NCBI GenBank assembly: GCA_937864815.1
Contig: CALMJY010000018.1
Span: forward strand, 1-51,249
Source: an uncultured Bacteroidota bacterium
GTDB taxonomy: Bacteria; Bacteroidota; Bacteroidia; Bacteroidales; VadinHA17
Direction: 5' to 3'
DNA: 51,249 nt
The notes under the pieces were generated by a model that was not told where the DNA came from, did no database searches, and saw nothing but the letters and a program-made list of their open reading frames with translations. A program made the position numbers and the translations under genes. Positions 1 to 8,919 of this stretch are shown here, in pieces. The first letter of the stretch is position 1; the number at the start of each line of letters is the position of its first letter.

Positions 1-1082
1 CTCAGGTTGCAGAAGAAAAAAAGGAAGAGCCTGCTCCGGAGCCTCAGCCGGCACCGCAACCTGAGCCTGTTGCTGAGGCAAAAGAAGAACCAGTTGTACA
101 GCAGGAACCAGTAGCAGAAAAGAAAGAAGAACCTGTTTCCCAACCGGCACCTGTAAAGGAAGAAAGTAAAGTTGAAGCAGCAGTAGTTGAAGCAGCTGTT
201 GTGACCGAAGCAGTTGTCACAGAACCAAAAGCTGAACCAAGAACTAGTACAATACAGCAAAGTAAACCTGAAACACAACAGAGTCAACCTGCTACTAAAT
301 CAGAGACTCCTCAGCCAGCTCCTCCAAAACAGGAATCAAAACCATCTCAGCCAACTCAACAAGCCCCTGCAGGTCAGCCTGAAACAACAACACAGAGTGG
401 CCAGCAGCAGCCGGCTCCAGTCAAAAAGGAGACTCCTGCAAGTCAGCCTGCTCCAAAAACAACTCAACCGGCTCCTAAGCCCTCTCAGCCCGAATCCAGG
501 CCATCCCAACCGTCTCAGGCTCCACCAACCACACGATATCCATCACCAGGAACAGGCTCTTCAGTTAATATTTTCACAAAAAGGAGTGATGGTTCAAGGA
601 TCTTTCACGGAATAATTGAAACCGGCTATGGTTTTAAGGTAAGTGAATATGGGATAAACAATTACAGGATCAACTTCATTGGCAGTTTCAGTCTTGGTCA
701 GCATTTTATGATTGGTCTTGGCCTCGGTTACAGAAATTACTTTGATAAACCGGAGAAGCATACTGACTGGTATCTGGTGTCAGGTAAGAGTCAGGTACCT
801 GTCTTCCTTGATCTGCGTTACCTTTTTACAAAGAAGAAATTGACTCCCTTTGTGGCTCTGGGTATAGGAAGTACCACAGAAAAGAGTAAGTCCGATACTA
901 CTTCATATGGCTCATTTATAAATCCCTCGGCAGGAATCTGGTACAGGCTTTCAAAAAACACAGCACTTTTTGCTGACATAGCCTATGAAGGAATTAAGAT
1001 GGAATATGCCAAACCTGTTGACAATATTCCCTTCAGGAGGAAGAACAACTCAATCAGTCTGAACATTGGGATCCAGTTTTAA
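1..1082 (+). CDS. Outer-membrane beta-barrel protein with Pro/Gln/Glu-rich linker, 5' end missing
   Basis: The reading frame is open from the window edge (first whole codon at base 3), so the true start lies outside. A GTG at 201 is in frame but is unlikely to be the start, because the same low-complexity composition runs through it. The first ~180 codons are a linker rich in Pro, Gln, Glu, Lys and Ala with repeated QPAP/SQP/EEP units. The last ~165 residues look like a small beta-barrel: alternating hydrophobic strands, GLGLGYRNYF, PFVALGIG, and a C-terminal Phe after NIGIQF, a typical outer-membrane insertion signal. The linker may span periplasm or peptidoglycan; that is inference. The upstream part, possibly a signal peptide or a further domain, cannot be seen. 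It overlaps the convergent downstream gene by 4 bp. Confidence 0.75.
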   Translation, partial: QVAEEKKEEPAPEPQPAPQPEPVAEAKEEPVVQQEPVAEKKEEPVSQPAPVKEESKVEAAVVEAAVVTEAVVTEPKAEPRTSTIQQSKPETQQSQPATKSETPQPAPPKQESKPSQPTQQAPAGQPETTTQSGQQQPAPVKKETPASQPAPKTTQPAPKPSQPESRPSQPSQAPPTTRYPSPGTGSSVNIFTKRSDGSRIFHGIIETGYGFKVSEYGINNYRINFIGSFSLGQHFMIGLGLGYRNYFDKPEKHTDWYLVSGKSQVPVFLDLRYLFTKKKLTPFVALGIGSTTEKSKSDTTSYGSFINPSAGIWYRLSKNTALFADIAYEGIKMEYAKPVDNIPFRRKNNSISLNIGIQF

Positions 1083-1534
1083 AATACCAGTCCGGTCAGC
1101 CATCCCCAGATCACATAGCGTATAAATTTTCCGGCAAGCATAGCAAAAGCTGTTATCACTATATTGGCACGGAGAAGCCCAAGTCCGACTGCAATAATAT
1201 CGCCTACAGCCGGTAACCAGCAAAAGAAAGCGAATATAGCCCCTCTTTTATAAAGGGTGTTGTGCCATTTTTCAATTTTAGTCCGTTCTATCCTAAGGTA
1301 TTTTTCTATCCATTCCCATTTGCCAAGATATCCCAGGGCAAAGCTGCTCATTCCTCCCAGCCAGTTTCCAGCCGTAGCCACAAGAACAGCAGAATAGGCA
1401 TCTGTACCATTGACGATCAGGAAGGTAAGTAATGCTTCGGAACTGAAAGGCACAACAGTTGCAGCCAGAAAGCTGGCCAGAAATAATCCCCACAGGTTGT
1501 AATCAAATAGTCCCTCTGTCAAATATAAAATCAA
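1079..1534 (-). CDS. YqaA/DedA-family (SNARE-associated) membrane protein
   Basis: A 151-residue polytopic inner-membrane protein. The N-terminal stretch LFLASFLAATVVPFSSEALL matches the YqaA branch of the DedA/VTT superfamily: a re-entrant helix with Pro-Phe-Ser-Ser-Glu. It is followed by GNWLGGMSSFALGYLGK and the C-terminal LPAVGDIIAVGLGLLR segment. DedA-type proteins act in membrane lipid homeostasis, but the substrate of the YqaA branch is not settled. No ATG lies between the upstream in-frame stop and the conserved region, so a TTG at 1534 is the best start; another TTG four codons later is possible. The gene ends tail-to-tail with the outer-membrane protein gene and shares 4 bp with it. 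Length is normal for YqaA. Confidence 0.8.
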   Translation of the reverse strand: MILYLTEGLFDYNLWGLFLASFLAATVVPFSSEALLTFLIVNGTDAYSAVLVATAGNWLGGMSSFALGYLGKWEWIEKYLRIERTKIEKWHNTLYKRGAIFAFFCWLPAVGDIIAVGLGLLRANIVITAFAMLAGKFIRYVIWGWLTGLVF

Positions 1535-2130
1535 TTTAACTGCTAACTTAAATAAAATTTATGATTGAATCCTGATCGGATATGTGACAACCTGTCCGAT
1601 CTGATAATTAAATTTTCCAAGTTAGATCCTACCTCAGGAAACAGACTCAATTGCAAAAATTCACTTATTAATTTATAGCTCACTTTTTGTGATGAAGTTA
1701 TTCAGGATCTTGTTTTTCAATGATTAATGAGCAGAATGGTTTAGTTGGATTTTAGGAAAAAATAGTATTAGAGGATTATTTGAGTTATTTAATAATATTC
1801 ATAGATCACTTGATTTTAGATAATATTGTTTAACTATTTTTAAAAAAAAATTTCAGATGAGCAATAATATAAAATAAATCACATAATTTATCAATCATTG
1901 AAATATAATACTATATTTGAATGCATCGTTTATCAAGAAAATCTGGCTATTTGTAATTGCTTTATATATAATTAATTATACGGCTATTTTATTTTGTTAA
2001 TGTTTAAGGTATATTAATTACATTGGTTTGTATATAGCTGATGTTCAGGCAATCAATGTATTGTTATTAATTCAGGAATGCTTGCTTACGTTTCGGAAAT
2101 TAAATTAACAATAAATAAAAGGAATTGAAT
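1535..2130. other. Long AT-rich intergenic region between divergent genes
   Basis: About 600 bp with no convincing reading frame on either strand and very high A+T, especially at 1790-2000. It must hold the divergent promoters of the membrane protein gene and of the condensing-enzyme operon. I found no full TTTG/TAnnTTTG pair. The only distinct structure is an inverted repeat at 1574-1601, listed separately. Confidence 0.5.
1574..1601. repeat. Inverted repeat GATCGGA / TCCGATC
   Basis: A perfect 7-bp inverted repeat with a 14-nt spacer, 40 bp upstream of the YqaA-family start. No U-run follows, so it is not a convincing terminator. It may be an operator or the 5' leader hairpin of the minus-strand gene. 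Confidence 0.35.
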
Positions 2131-3540
2131 ATGAGCAATGCGATTAAACCCCACCCTCTGGTAAACTCAACGGAACCAAATCTTCTTCATGAAACATTCG
2201 ATTACAGTCTTCCTCCAAAGATAAAATTCGATGGGCCTATTATTGAATATATAGACGGAAAATCTGTAGAATTTGATACCAAATCTCTCATAAAGAGAGA
2301 TATTTTCATAACAGATACAACTTTCAGGGATGGGCAGCAATCACGTCCGCCATATTCTGTGGAACAGATGGTTAGGATTTATGATTTATTGTCTAAACTT
2401 GGCGGGCCAAACGGTGTTATACGCCAGACGGAGTTTTTTCTATATACAAAAAATGACAGGGATGCACTTGACAAATGCAGAAGTCTTGGGCACAAATATC
2501 CAGAATGTACAGGATGGATAAGAGCTAACAAAGGCGATTTCCGCTTAGTGCGGGAGGCAGGTCTAAAAGAAACAGGAATGCTTACAAGCTGTTCTGACTT
2601 TCACATATTTCACAAGCTTAAGTTTAAGGACAGAAAGGAGTGCATGGATTCTTATTGTGAGGTTGTTGAGGCTGCTTTTGAGGCTGGTGTCAGGCCCAGA
2701 TGTCACCTTGAAGATATAACGAGAGCTGATATCGAAGGATTTGTTCTTCCGTTTGCCGAGAGGCTTATGAGAATGAGTGAACAGGTACCTGAAGAGTTAT
2801 CAGCAAAAATCAGGCTTTGTGATACAATGGGTTTTGGAATAAGTTATCCCGGAGTTGAATTACCAAGAAGTATTCCAAAGCTGATATATAAACTCAATAA
2901 AGAATGTGGCGTCCCAAGCAACAGGCTTGAATGGCATGGACATAATGATTTTCACAAGGTCCTGATCAACGGGGGTACTGCATGGCTTTACGGATGCGAT
3001 GCTCTGAATACTACATTATTCGGACTTGGAGAGAGAACAGGTAATCCACCTCTTGAAGGAGCAATAATTGAATATATTTCAATTAAAGGAGAAATGTGCG
3101 ATATTGATACTACAATGATTACAGCAATTGCTGAATATATGGATTCTATTGGAGTAACAATAGCAGAAAACTATCCATTCGTTGGGAAACATTTCAACAC
3201 CACACGTGCAGGAATTCATGCAGGAGGTCTGAGACAATCGGAGCAGATCTATAATATATTCGATACTTCAAAGCTGCTTAGCAGGTCACCCAGGGTAGCT
3301 ATTACAGACAAGAGCGGAGTTGATGGCATCTCCATATGGGTTAATGAGTATTTTGGACTTAAAGGTGATGACAGGATCAGCAAGATTAAGGTGCACAGGG
3401 TTGCCCAGTGGGTAATGGATCAGTATGAAAAGGAAGGCCGTCTTTCAACTATTACAGATGAAGAACTAGAATCAAAAGTCAAAGAATATATGCCCGATTT
3501 TTGTACAAGGTACAATGGTAGTCTGAAGAATCTGAAGTAG
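2131..3540 (+). CDS. Isopropylmalate/homocitrate synthase-superfamily condensing enzyme (DRE-TIM metallolyase)
   Basis: A 469-residue HMGL-like TIM-barrel enzyme. DTTFRDGQQ at residues 62-70 supplies the metal-binding Asp and catalytic Arg of the superfamily. WHGHND holds the metal-binding His269 and His271, and AGIHAGG near His363 corresponds to the SGIHQDG region of Claisen-type members. That region separates condensing enzymes (acetyl-CoA plus 2-oxo acid) from HMG-CoA lyases. The ATG at 2131 is preferred over an in-frame TTG at 2125 because AAAGGA lies just upstream. The ~55-residue N-terminal extension before the barrel and the absence of a long LeuA-type regulatory C-terminus set it apart from LeuA. 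No other leu or lys genes are nearby. Instead it heads a same-strand run with an acyl carrier protein, a glucosamine-6-phosphate deaminase and a DUF4954 protein. The true 2-oxo acid substrate cannot be read from sequence. Confidence 0.8.
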   Translation: MSNAIKPHPLVNSTEPNLLHETFDYSLPPKIKFDGPIIEYIDGKSVEFDTKSLIKRDIFITDTTFRDGQQSRPPYSVEQMVRIYDLLSKLGGPNGVIRQTEFFLYTKNDRDALDKCRSLGHKYPECTGWIRANKGDFRLVREAGLKETGMLTSCSDFHIFHKLKFKDRKECMDSYCEVVEAAFEAGVRPRCHLEDITRADIEGFVLPFAERLMRMSEQVPEELSAKIRLCDTMGFGISYPGVELPRSIPKLIYKLNKECGVPSNRLEWHGHNDFHKVLINGGTAWLYGCDALNTTLFGLGERTGNPPLEGAIIEYISIKGEMCDIDTTMITAIAEYMDSIGVTIAENYPFVGKHFNTTRAGIHAGGLRQSEQIYNIFDTSKLLSRSPRVAITDKSGVDGISIWVNEYFGLKGDDRISKIKVHRVAQWVMDQYEKEGRLSTITDEELESKVKEYMPDFCTRYNGSLKNLK

Positions 3541-3615
3541 GAAAGAAAATTGAAGCAGATATTAATTACTTTCAGTATATATTATTTAAACATCATTTAA
3601 CCAAGAAATTTAAAT

Positions 3616-3855
3616 ATGAATAGAGAAGAAGTAAATAACAGGGTAAAAAAAGTAATAGCAGCAGTACTTGAAAAGAATGTATCTGATATAAACGATGGTG
3701 CAAATTTTGTTACTGACCTGGGTGCATCATCAATACAAAGTATAAGACTAGTTGCAGGATTCGAAGAAGAGTTCAGCATTGAGATGGATGAAGAGAAGTC
3801 GTTGCAGGTTCAAACTGTTTCCGGAGCTGTTGATTTCATCAGTGCCTATCTGTAA
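3616..3855 (+). CDS. Acyl carrier protein, stand-alone
   Basis: A 79-residue acidic four-helix protein. LGASSIQSIRL aligns with the LGADSLDTVEL region of ACPs. The second Ser, at the phosphopantetheine site, is kept, while the preceding Asp is replaced by Ser and the following Leu by Ile. The variant site suggests a dedicated carrier rather than the housekeeping AcpP of fatty-acid synthesis; that is inference, and no fab genes are near. It starts with ATG 75 bp after the condensing enzyme and lies 126 bp before the deaminase. Family recognition is firm; its cargo is unknown. Confidence 0.85.
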   Translation: MNREEVNNRVKKVIAAVLEKNVSDINDGANFVTDLGASSIQSIRLVAGFEEEFSIEMDEEKSLQVQTVSGAVDFISAYL

Positions 3856-3981
3856 CTTAATTATACTTTAGTTTCTGAATATGCTGCCATGGGAGCATGC
3901 CGTATGTTTGTATTCTGATAACAGGCATAGGCTTTCCTGAATTTGAGAAATACAAATACTAACTTTTGAAATTTTATATCT

Positions 3982-4785
3982 ATGAGAATTATTATCAAAA
4001 AAGATCCGGGTGAAGTAGGCGATTGGGTTACAACTTATGTAATTGACAAAATAAAAAAGGCAAATCCCACAAAGCAAAAACCTTTTATTCTTGGTTTGCC
4101 AACTGGATCATCTCCACTGCCGGTTTACAGAGAACTTATTAAAAGGCACAAGTCAGGTAAGATATCCTTTAAAAATGTTGTTACATTCAACATGGATGAA
4201 TATGTGGGTCTTCCAGACAATCATAAGGAGAGCTATCATTATTTCATGTATGATAATCTGTTCAACCATATTGATATACCAAAGGAGAATATAAATATTC
4301 TTAACGGGAATTCAAAAAATCTTGAAAAAGAATGCACTGAATATGAGAAGAAAATCAAACACTACGGAGGCATAGATCTTTTTCTTGGAGGAATCGGGCC
4401 TGATGGTCACATTGCCTTTAATGAGCCAGGATCTTCACTCAGATCAAGGACAAGGATTAAAACACTTAGTTATGATACAATCCTGGCAAACTCAAGGTTT
4501 TTCGACGGTGATATAAAGAAAGTGCCAACCCAGGCTCTCACTGTGGGTGTAGGTACTGTAATGGATGCCAAGGAGGTTCTTATCATAATTACAGGTTTCA
4601 ACAAAGCCCGTGCAGTCAGAGAAGCAGTTGAGGGAGGTATAAGCCATATGTGGACTGTTTCAATGTTGCAGATGCATCCGAAGGCAATTTTCGTGTGTGA
4701 TGAACCTGCAACCATGGAACTTCAGGTTGAAACAGTAAAATATTTTAATAATCTGGAGGGTGTAAATGAACATACGCTTCCTTAA
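3982..4785 (+). CDS. nagB: Glucosamine-6-phosphate deaminase
   Basis: A 267-residue protein, matching the usual ~266 of NagB. It converts glucosamine-6-phosphate to fructose-6-phosphate and ammonia. Visible signatures are the sugar-phosphate loop GLPTGSSP, the MDEYVGLP segment with the proton-transfer Asp, and the catalytic [17 protein letters not shown] containing the Asp-Gly-His and the downstream Glu. All key residues are present, so it should be active. It is cytoplasmic. What is unusual is the setting: no nagA or transporter lies beside it, and it sits between an ACP and a DUF4954 protein, 18 bp from the latter. In this context it may work in the amination direction or supply an amino-sugar precursor, which is inference. 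Confidence 0.9.
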   Translation: MRIIIKKDPGEVGDWVTTYVIDKIKKANPTKQKPFILGLPTGSSPLPVYRELIKRHKSGKISFKNVVTFNMDEYVGLPDNHKESYHYFMYDNLFNHIDIPKENINILNGNSKNLEKECTEYEKKIKHYGGIDLFLGGIGPDGHIAFNEPGSSLRSRTRIKTLSYDTILANSRFFDGDIKKVPTQALTVGVGTVMDAKEVLIIITGFNKARAVREAVEGGISHMWTVSMLQMHPKAIFVCDEPATMELQVETVKYFNNLEGVNEHTLP

Positions 4786-4803
4786 TAAATCTATTTTTTA
4801 AAT

Positions 4804-6789
4804 ATGTCTTACAGACCATTGACAGAAAAGGAAATCAATTTATTGGTTTCTCAGGGCTGTATTTCGGAAGGCTGGAAAGAAATATCAGTCCATAAAGATT
4901 TCACCACAACAAATATTATTAATACCCGATTTGAAGGTAAAATAAAGCTTGGAGTCATTTCACGTACAATTTCTGATGTTGAAGGAATTACAAGAAAATG
5001 CGGAATTTACAATAGCTATATCCGTAATTGTGAGATTTCTGATAATGTGTGTATTAGCAATGTTAAAAACCTGGCAAACTACTCTGTTGGCGATCATGTG
5101 TTAATTGAAAATGTAGGATCGCTGGTTACTGACAGTGAAACAACCTTTGGAAATGGGATTGAGGTTGATTCTCTGAATGAAGGCGGAGGAAGAGGATTGC
5201 CAATTTTTGACAAGCTGACCTCCCAGGTGGCGTATATGGCTGTTTTATATCGTCATGATAAAGAATTTACCTCCAGACTCATGGATATGATTGGGGAATA
5301 TACCAATTCGAAACGATCATCAATGGGAAGGATTGATTCATATGCAAGCATACGAGATACACTGATAATAAGGGATGTTTCAATAGGATCCTATACTGTA
5401 ATTTCCGGTTCATCCCTTCTTGAAAATGGAACTATAGTAAGTTGCAAGGATGCCCAGACCTTTATAGGCGAGGGAGTTATTGCAAGAAAGTTCATTATTC
5501 TGTCAGGATCAGTAGTTGACGGGAATGCTCTAATTGAAAAGACTTTTGTAGGACAGGGTGTAAAAATCGGTAAGCAATTTTCTTCAGAAAACTCATTATT
5601 CTTTGCGAACAGTGAGGCATTTCACGGGGAGGGATGCAGCATATTTGCAGGTCCATATACCGTAAGTCACCATAAATCAACTCTGCTGATTGCTTGTCTC
5701 TTTTCGTTTTATAATGCTGGCAGCGGAACAAACCAGAGTAATCACATGTATAAACTAGGACCTGTTCATCAGGGAATCCTTGAACGTGGTTCGAAAACCG
5801 GATCTTTTGCCTACTTGTTATTACCCTGCAGAATTGGATCATATTCAGTTGTTATGGGGAAGCATTATACCAATTTTGACTCCTCAGATTTTCCTTTTTC
5901 GTATATAACAGAAGAAAAAGGTAAAAGCGAACTTACTCCTGCAATGAATATTTTCACTGTAGGTACCCGCAGAGATAGTGAGAAATGGTCATTAAGAGAC
6001 AGAAGAAAAGATCCGGAAAAACTTGATTTGATCCACTTTGATTTGTATAATCCGTATATAGTCGGCAAAATTTTGAATGGCATTGGTATACTTAATGAAC
6101 TTGCTGATAAGACTCCTAAAACACAGGATTTTATAAACCATAAAGGGATTAATATACATCGACTTCTTCTGAAGACTTCGAGGAAGTATTATGAGATGGC
6201 ATTAAAATCATATTTAGGAAATGAAATAATTAAGCGATTGGGCAAAATTGATATCATTACATCAGCCCATGACCTCAGGGAAAGATTACGGGCAGGAGGA
6301 ACAGATGGAATCGACAGGTGGGTTGATGTCTGCGGTATGTTTGCCCCTGCTTCAAAGATAGAAACAATTATAAACGATGTCAGATCAGGAAAAATAGGTT
6401 CAATAAAGGGTTTAACAGAGAGGTTAAAAGAAGTCTATCAAAACTATGAGCAATATTCATGGGAGTGGTGTTCAGATCTTATCAACAGGCATACAGGTAT
6501 GAGTTTTGATGATATTACGACGGATAAAATTATTGAAATATTAGAGGACTGGAAACTTAACAGGGTAAAACTTAACAATATGATACTCAAAGATGCTGAG
6601 AAGGATTTTGATGAGAGCACTAGACTGGGATTCGGTATCGATGGGAATTCAGATATAAGGGATAAGGACTTTCATGCAGTCCGCGGAGAATATCATGAAA
6701 ATAAATTCATAATTGGCTTACAGAAGGAAACTGCAGCAATCGAAAAAACTGCTGACATGGTCATATCATTTCTCAAAAAACTTACTTAA
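4804..6789 (+). CDS. DUF4954-family protein with left-handed beta-helix-like repeats
   Basis: A 661-residue protein of the DUF4954 type found in Bacteroidota and some other phyla; its function is not established. Residues ~55-115 and ~180-265 show short repeats with small or hydrophobic residues at fixed spacing (IYNSYIRNCEISDNVCISN; LIIRDVSIGSYTVISGSS). This resembles the hexapeptide coils of GlmU and LpxA-type sugar acyltransferases. A conserved-looking central block contains CSIFAGPYTVSHHKSTLLIA and GPVHQGILERGSKTGS. The C-terminal ~230 residues are helical, with no signal peptide or membrane segment, so it is cytoplasmic. LpxA-like enzymes use acyl-ACP donors, which makes the adjacent ACP suggestive. 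It is the last gene of the cluster and converges on the ROK kinase gene. Confidence 0.75.
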   Translation: MSYRPLTEKEINLLVSQGCISEGWKEISVHKDFTTTNIINTRFEGKIKLGVISRTISDVEGITRKCGIYNSYIRNCEISDNVCISNVKNLANYSVGDHVLIENVGSLVTDSETTFGNGIEVDSLNEGGGRGLPIFDKLTSQVAYMAVLYRHDKEFTSRLMDMIGEYTNSKRSSMGRIDSYASIRDTLIIRDVSIGSYTVISGSSLLENGTIVSCKDAQTFIGEGVIARKFIILSGSVVDGNALIEKTFVGQGVKIGKQFSSENSLFFANSEAFHGEGCSIFAGPYTVSHHKSTLLIACLFSFYNAGSGTNQSNHMYKLGPVHQGILERGSKTGSFAYLLLPCRIGSYSVVMGKHYTNFDSSDFPFSYITEEKGKSELTPAMNIFTVGTRRDSEKWSLRDRRKDPEKLDLIHFDLYNPYIVGKILNGIGILNELADKTPKTQDFINHKGINIHRLLLKTSRKYYEMALKSYLGNEIIKRLGKIDIITSAHDLRERLRAGGTDGIDRWVDVCGMFAPASKIETIINDVRSGKIGSIKGLTERLKEVYQNYEQYSWEWCSDLINRHTGMSFDDITTDKIIEILEDWKLNRVKLNNMILKDAEKDFDESTRLGFGIDGNSDIRDKDFHAVRGEYHENKFIIGLQKETAAIEKTADMVISFLKKLT

Positions 6790-6827
6790 GAGATTGAATT
6801 TTCAAAATTAAAAGGCAGAATACCGAT

Positions 6828-7796
6828 TTATCCTTTTACAGACCATACCAAAGAACTCGCTCCAAGAACTGCAGCATTCTGAGTGCTCAGTTCTGAAGCA
6901 AGTAATTTAACTTTTCCTTTATAAATACTTAGCAGGTTTTCTTCCATATATTCCTTTGCGGGCTCGAAGATTAGATCTTTTGCAAGGGCAAGGCCGCCAA
7001 AAAGAAAAATAGCCTCTGGATTTGTATGTGCTACCACATCGGCAAGCTTAAAACCAAGCATGCTGCCTGTATGCCTGAATGCTCTTTTGGCAAGGTAATC
7101 TCCTCTCACAGCAGCATCATGAATCATTTCCGCATCAAGCTCTTCAAAGCTATATTTTCTAAGTTCGCTGGGTTGAGTGCTGTCAGCCATAATTTTAAGC
7201 AAGGATCGTTTAAGTCCGGTTGCTGAAACATATGTTTCAAGACATCCTTTTCTCCCACAACCACATTCTCTGTTGGAAGGACCCGGACGAATTGCTGTAT
7301 GGCCTATTTCACCCGCAAAACCATCATTTCCATATACAAGCTTGCCATCTATTACAAATCCGCTGCCAAGGCCGGTTCCAAGAGTTATCACTACGAAGTT
7401 CTTCATGTCTTTGGCCCCGCCGTATATCATCTCACCAACTGCAGCTGCATTAGCATCATTGGTTACAATTACAGGCAGCTTGGTATGTCTGTTAAAAACG
7501 TCTGAAATTGGTACAATACCTTTCCATGGCAAACCAGCTGCATGTTCAATGGTTCCTTTATTTATATTGCCCATTGGAGCCCCGATACCATAACCAATAA
7601 TATTTATTCCATTTCCTATTTGCTTTGCAGTTACCATTATCTTTTCATATAAGGCTGCAACGAAAACCTCAATTTCATCGTAATGTGTAGTTTTAATCTT
7701 GTCTTCACCAAGAATATTGCCTTGTCTGTCAACAAAACCGAAAACGGTATTTGTTCCACCTAAGTCAATACCAACAGCCACAGATTTTTTTGTCAT
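6828..7796 (-). CDS. ROK-family sugar kinase (glucokinase-like)
   Basis: A 322-residue protein. The N-terminal phosphate loop VGIDLGGTNTVFGFVD, the second phosphate motif VVITLGTGLGSGFVIDG, GEIGHTAIRP and the zinc-binding CGCGRKGCLETY are the standard ROK signatures. No N-terminal helix-turn-helix is present, so it is an enzyme rather than a NagC/XylR-type repressor. ROK kinases phosphorylate glucose, N-acetylglucosamine, N-acetylmannosamine or fructose with ATP; the sequence alone does not choose. The convergent neighbour is the cluster with glucosamine-6-phosphate deaminase, so an amino sugar is plausible but unproven. The ATG at 7796 gives the expected N-terminus. Confidence 0.85.
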   Translation of the reverse strand: MTKKSVAVGIDLGGTNTVFGFVDRQGNILGEDKIKTTHYDEIEVFVAALYEKIMVTAKQIGNGINIIGYGIGAPMGNINKGTIEHAAGLPWKGIVPISDVFNRHTKLPVIVTNDANAAAVGEMIYGGAKDMKNFVVITLGTGLGSGFVIDGKLVYGNDGFAGEIGHTAIRPGPSNRECGCGRKGCLETYVSATGLKRSLLKIMADSTQPSELRKYSFEELDAEMIHDAAVRGDYLAKRAFRHTGSMLGFKLADVVAHTNPEAIFLFGGLALAKDLIFEPAKEYMEENLLSIYKGKVKLLASELSTQNAAVLGASSLVWSVKG

Positions 7797-8061
7797 GTCA
7801 ATTGTTTTAAAATATCAGAAGAAAACTAAACAAATTCATGAATTATAATAAGATATCATTTAGAGAAATCTCCCTAAAACATCTTTTAAATACCTTTTAT
7901 GCAAATTATGATATTGCTTTCAATACCTTCTGATTTCCATTATGATATTTATCACTATGCAAATCTGTATGAAATATCTTTTGGAATGATATCAATTTTT
8001 TTTTGAAGCTTAATTAGCAGGTATAAAATTATGATTTCAAACAGGATCCAGTATTTTATAA

Positions 8062-8823
8062 CTAAATTTCAATTCCCACAGGACAATGATCAGAACCAGT
8101 TATTTCTTCCATGATAAAAGCATTTTTTACTTCCTTGAGATAGGACTCACTTACAAGGAAATAGTCAATTCTCCATCCAATGTTCTTTGACCTTGCACCA
8201 GCCCTGTAACTCCACCAGGTATACCTTTGAGTCGCATCTGGATTTAAACGCCGAAAAGTATCAGCCAATCCGCCGCCTGTAAGCCTGTCCATTCCGTCTA
8301 TTTCCTCCTGCATATATCCGGCACTTTTATTGTAATTATCTTTTGGACGTGCCAGATCAACAGGTTTATGGGCAACATTTAAATCACCGCAAACAATTAC
8401 CGGTTTGATGTTTTCAAGATTTTTCAGATAATTATAAAAGGCTTTATCCCATTCCTGTCGGTACCCTAACCTTTTAAGCTCACTGCCCGAATTCGGAACA
8501 TATACATTTACAAGGAACCAGGAATTAAATTCGAGGCATAATACGCGGCCCTCAGTGTCATGTTCCTGAATATTGATACCCTTTGTTGCATTCAGTGGCT
8601 TTATTTTTGAGATTATGGCAGTTCCTGAATAACCAGGTTTATCTGCAGAATTTGAAAAAATATGATATCCATTAAGCGGTTTAAGGGTTTCAGAAACCTG
8701 ATTTTCAAGTGCTTTTATTTCCTGAAGACAAAGAATATCACTTCCCAGACTTTCTATATCATTATAAAAGGTTTTTTTGGCAATGGCACGAATTCCATTT
8801 ACGTTCCATGATACAATTTTCAT
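8062..8823 (-). CDS. xth: Exodeoxyribonuclease III (AP endonuclease)
   Basis: A 253-residue member of the ExoIII/AP endonuclease family, which acts in base-excision repair by cutting 5' of abasic sites and by 3'-5' exonuclease activity. MKIVSWNVNGIRA is the classic N-terminus, so I chose the ATG at 8823 rather than the TTG 90 bp upstream, whose extension looks non-coding. Visible residues are LQEIK with metal-binding Glu35, CGDLNVAH with the Asp/Asn pair, WWSYRAGARSKNIGWRIDYF, and the terminal GSDHCPV with the catalytic Asp-His. Length is normal. It is divergent from the lipoprotein gene at 8920. Confidence 0.93.
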   Translation of the reverse strand: MKIVSWNVNGIRAIAKKTFYNDIESLGSDILCLQEIKALENQVSETLKPLNGYHIFSNSADKPGYSGTAIISKIKPLNATKGINIQEHDTEGRVLCLEFNSWFLVNVYVPNSGSELKRLGYRQEWDKAFYNYLKNLENIKPVIVCGDLNVAHKPVDLARPKDNYNKSAGYMQEEIDGMDRLTGGGLADTFRRLNPDATQRYTWWSYRAGARSKNIGWRIDYFLVSESYLKEVKNAFIMEEITGSDHCPVGIEI

Positions 8824-8874
8824 ATTACCCGGTTGATAAATTGCTAAATTAGTGAAGAATCCGGACCAAAAGCT

Positions 8875-8882
8875 TACATTTG
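8875..8882 (+). promoter_or_regulatory. Candidate Bacteroidota -7 box TACATTTG
   Basis: TACATTTG fits the TAnnTTTG consensus of the primary sigma factor in this phylum and lies 37 bp before the lipoprotein ATG at 8920. No clear TTTG is found 19-21 bp upstream, so the call is tentative. Confidence 0.35.
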
Positions 8883-8919
8883 GCCGGATAAAACGATTAA
8901 ACATACATAACATTAAAAT

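Noticed and set aside
214-615. 133-codon alternative frame in the Pro/Gln-rich linker
   Set aside because: It is an out-of-frame reading of repetitive DNA inside a continuous open frame that ends in a beta-barrel.
2131-3540. LeuA of leucine biosynthesis
   Set aside because: No other leu genes nearby, an N-terminal extension and no long regulatory C-terminal domain; the broader superfamily call is safer.
7177-7593. 138-codon frame antisense to the ROK kinase
   Set aside because: It lies fully within a gene with intact family motifs on the other strand, and its translation is low-complexity with no recognisable family.
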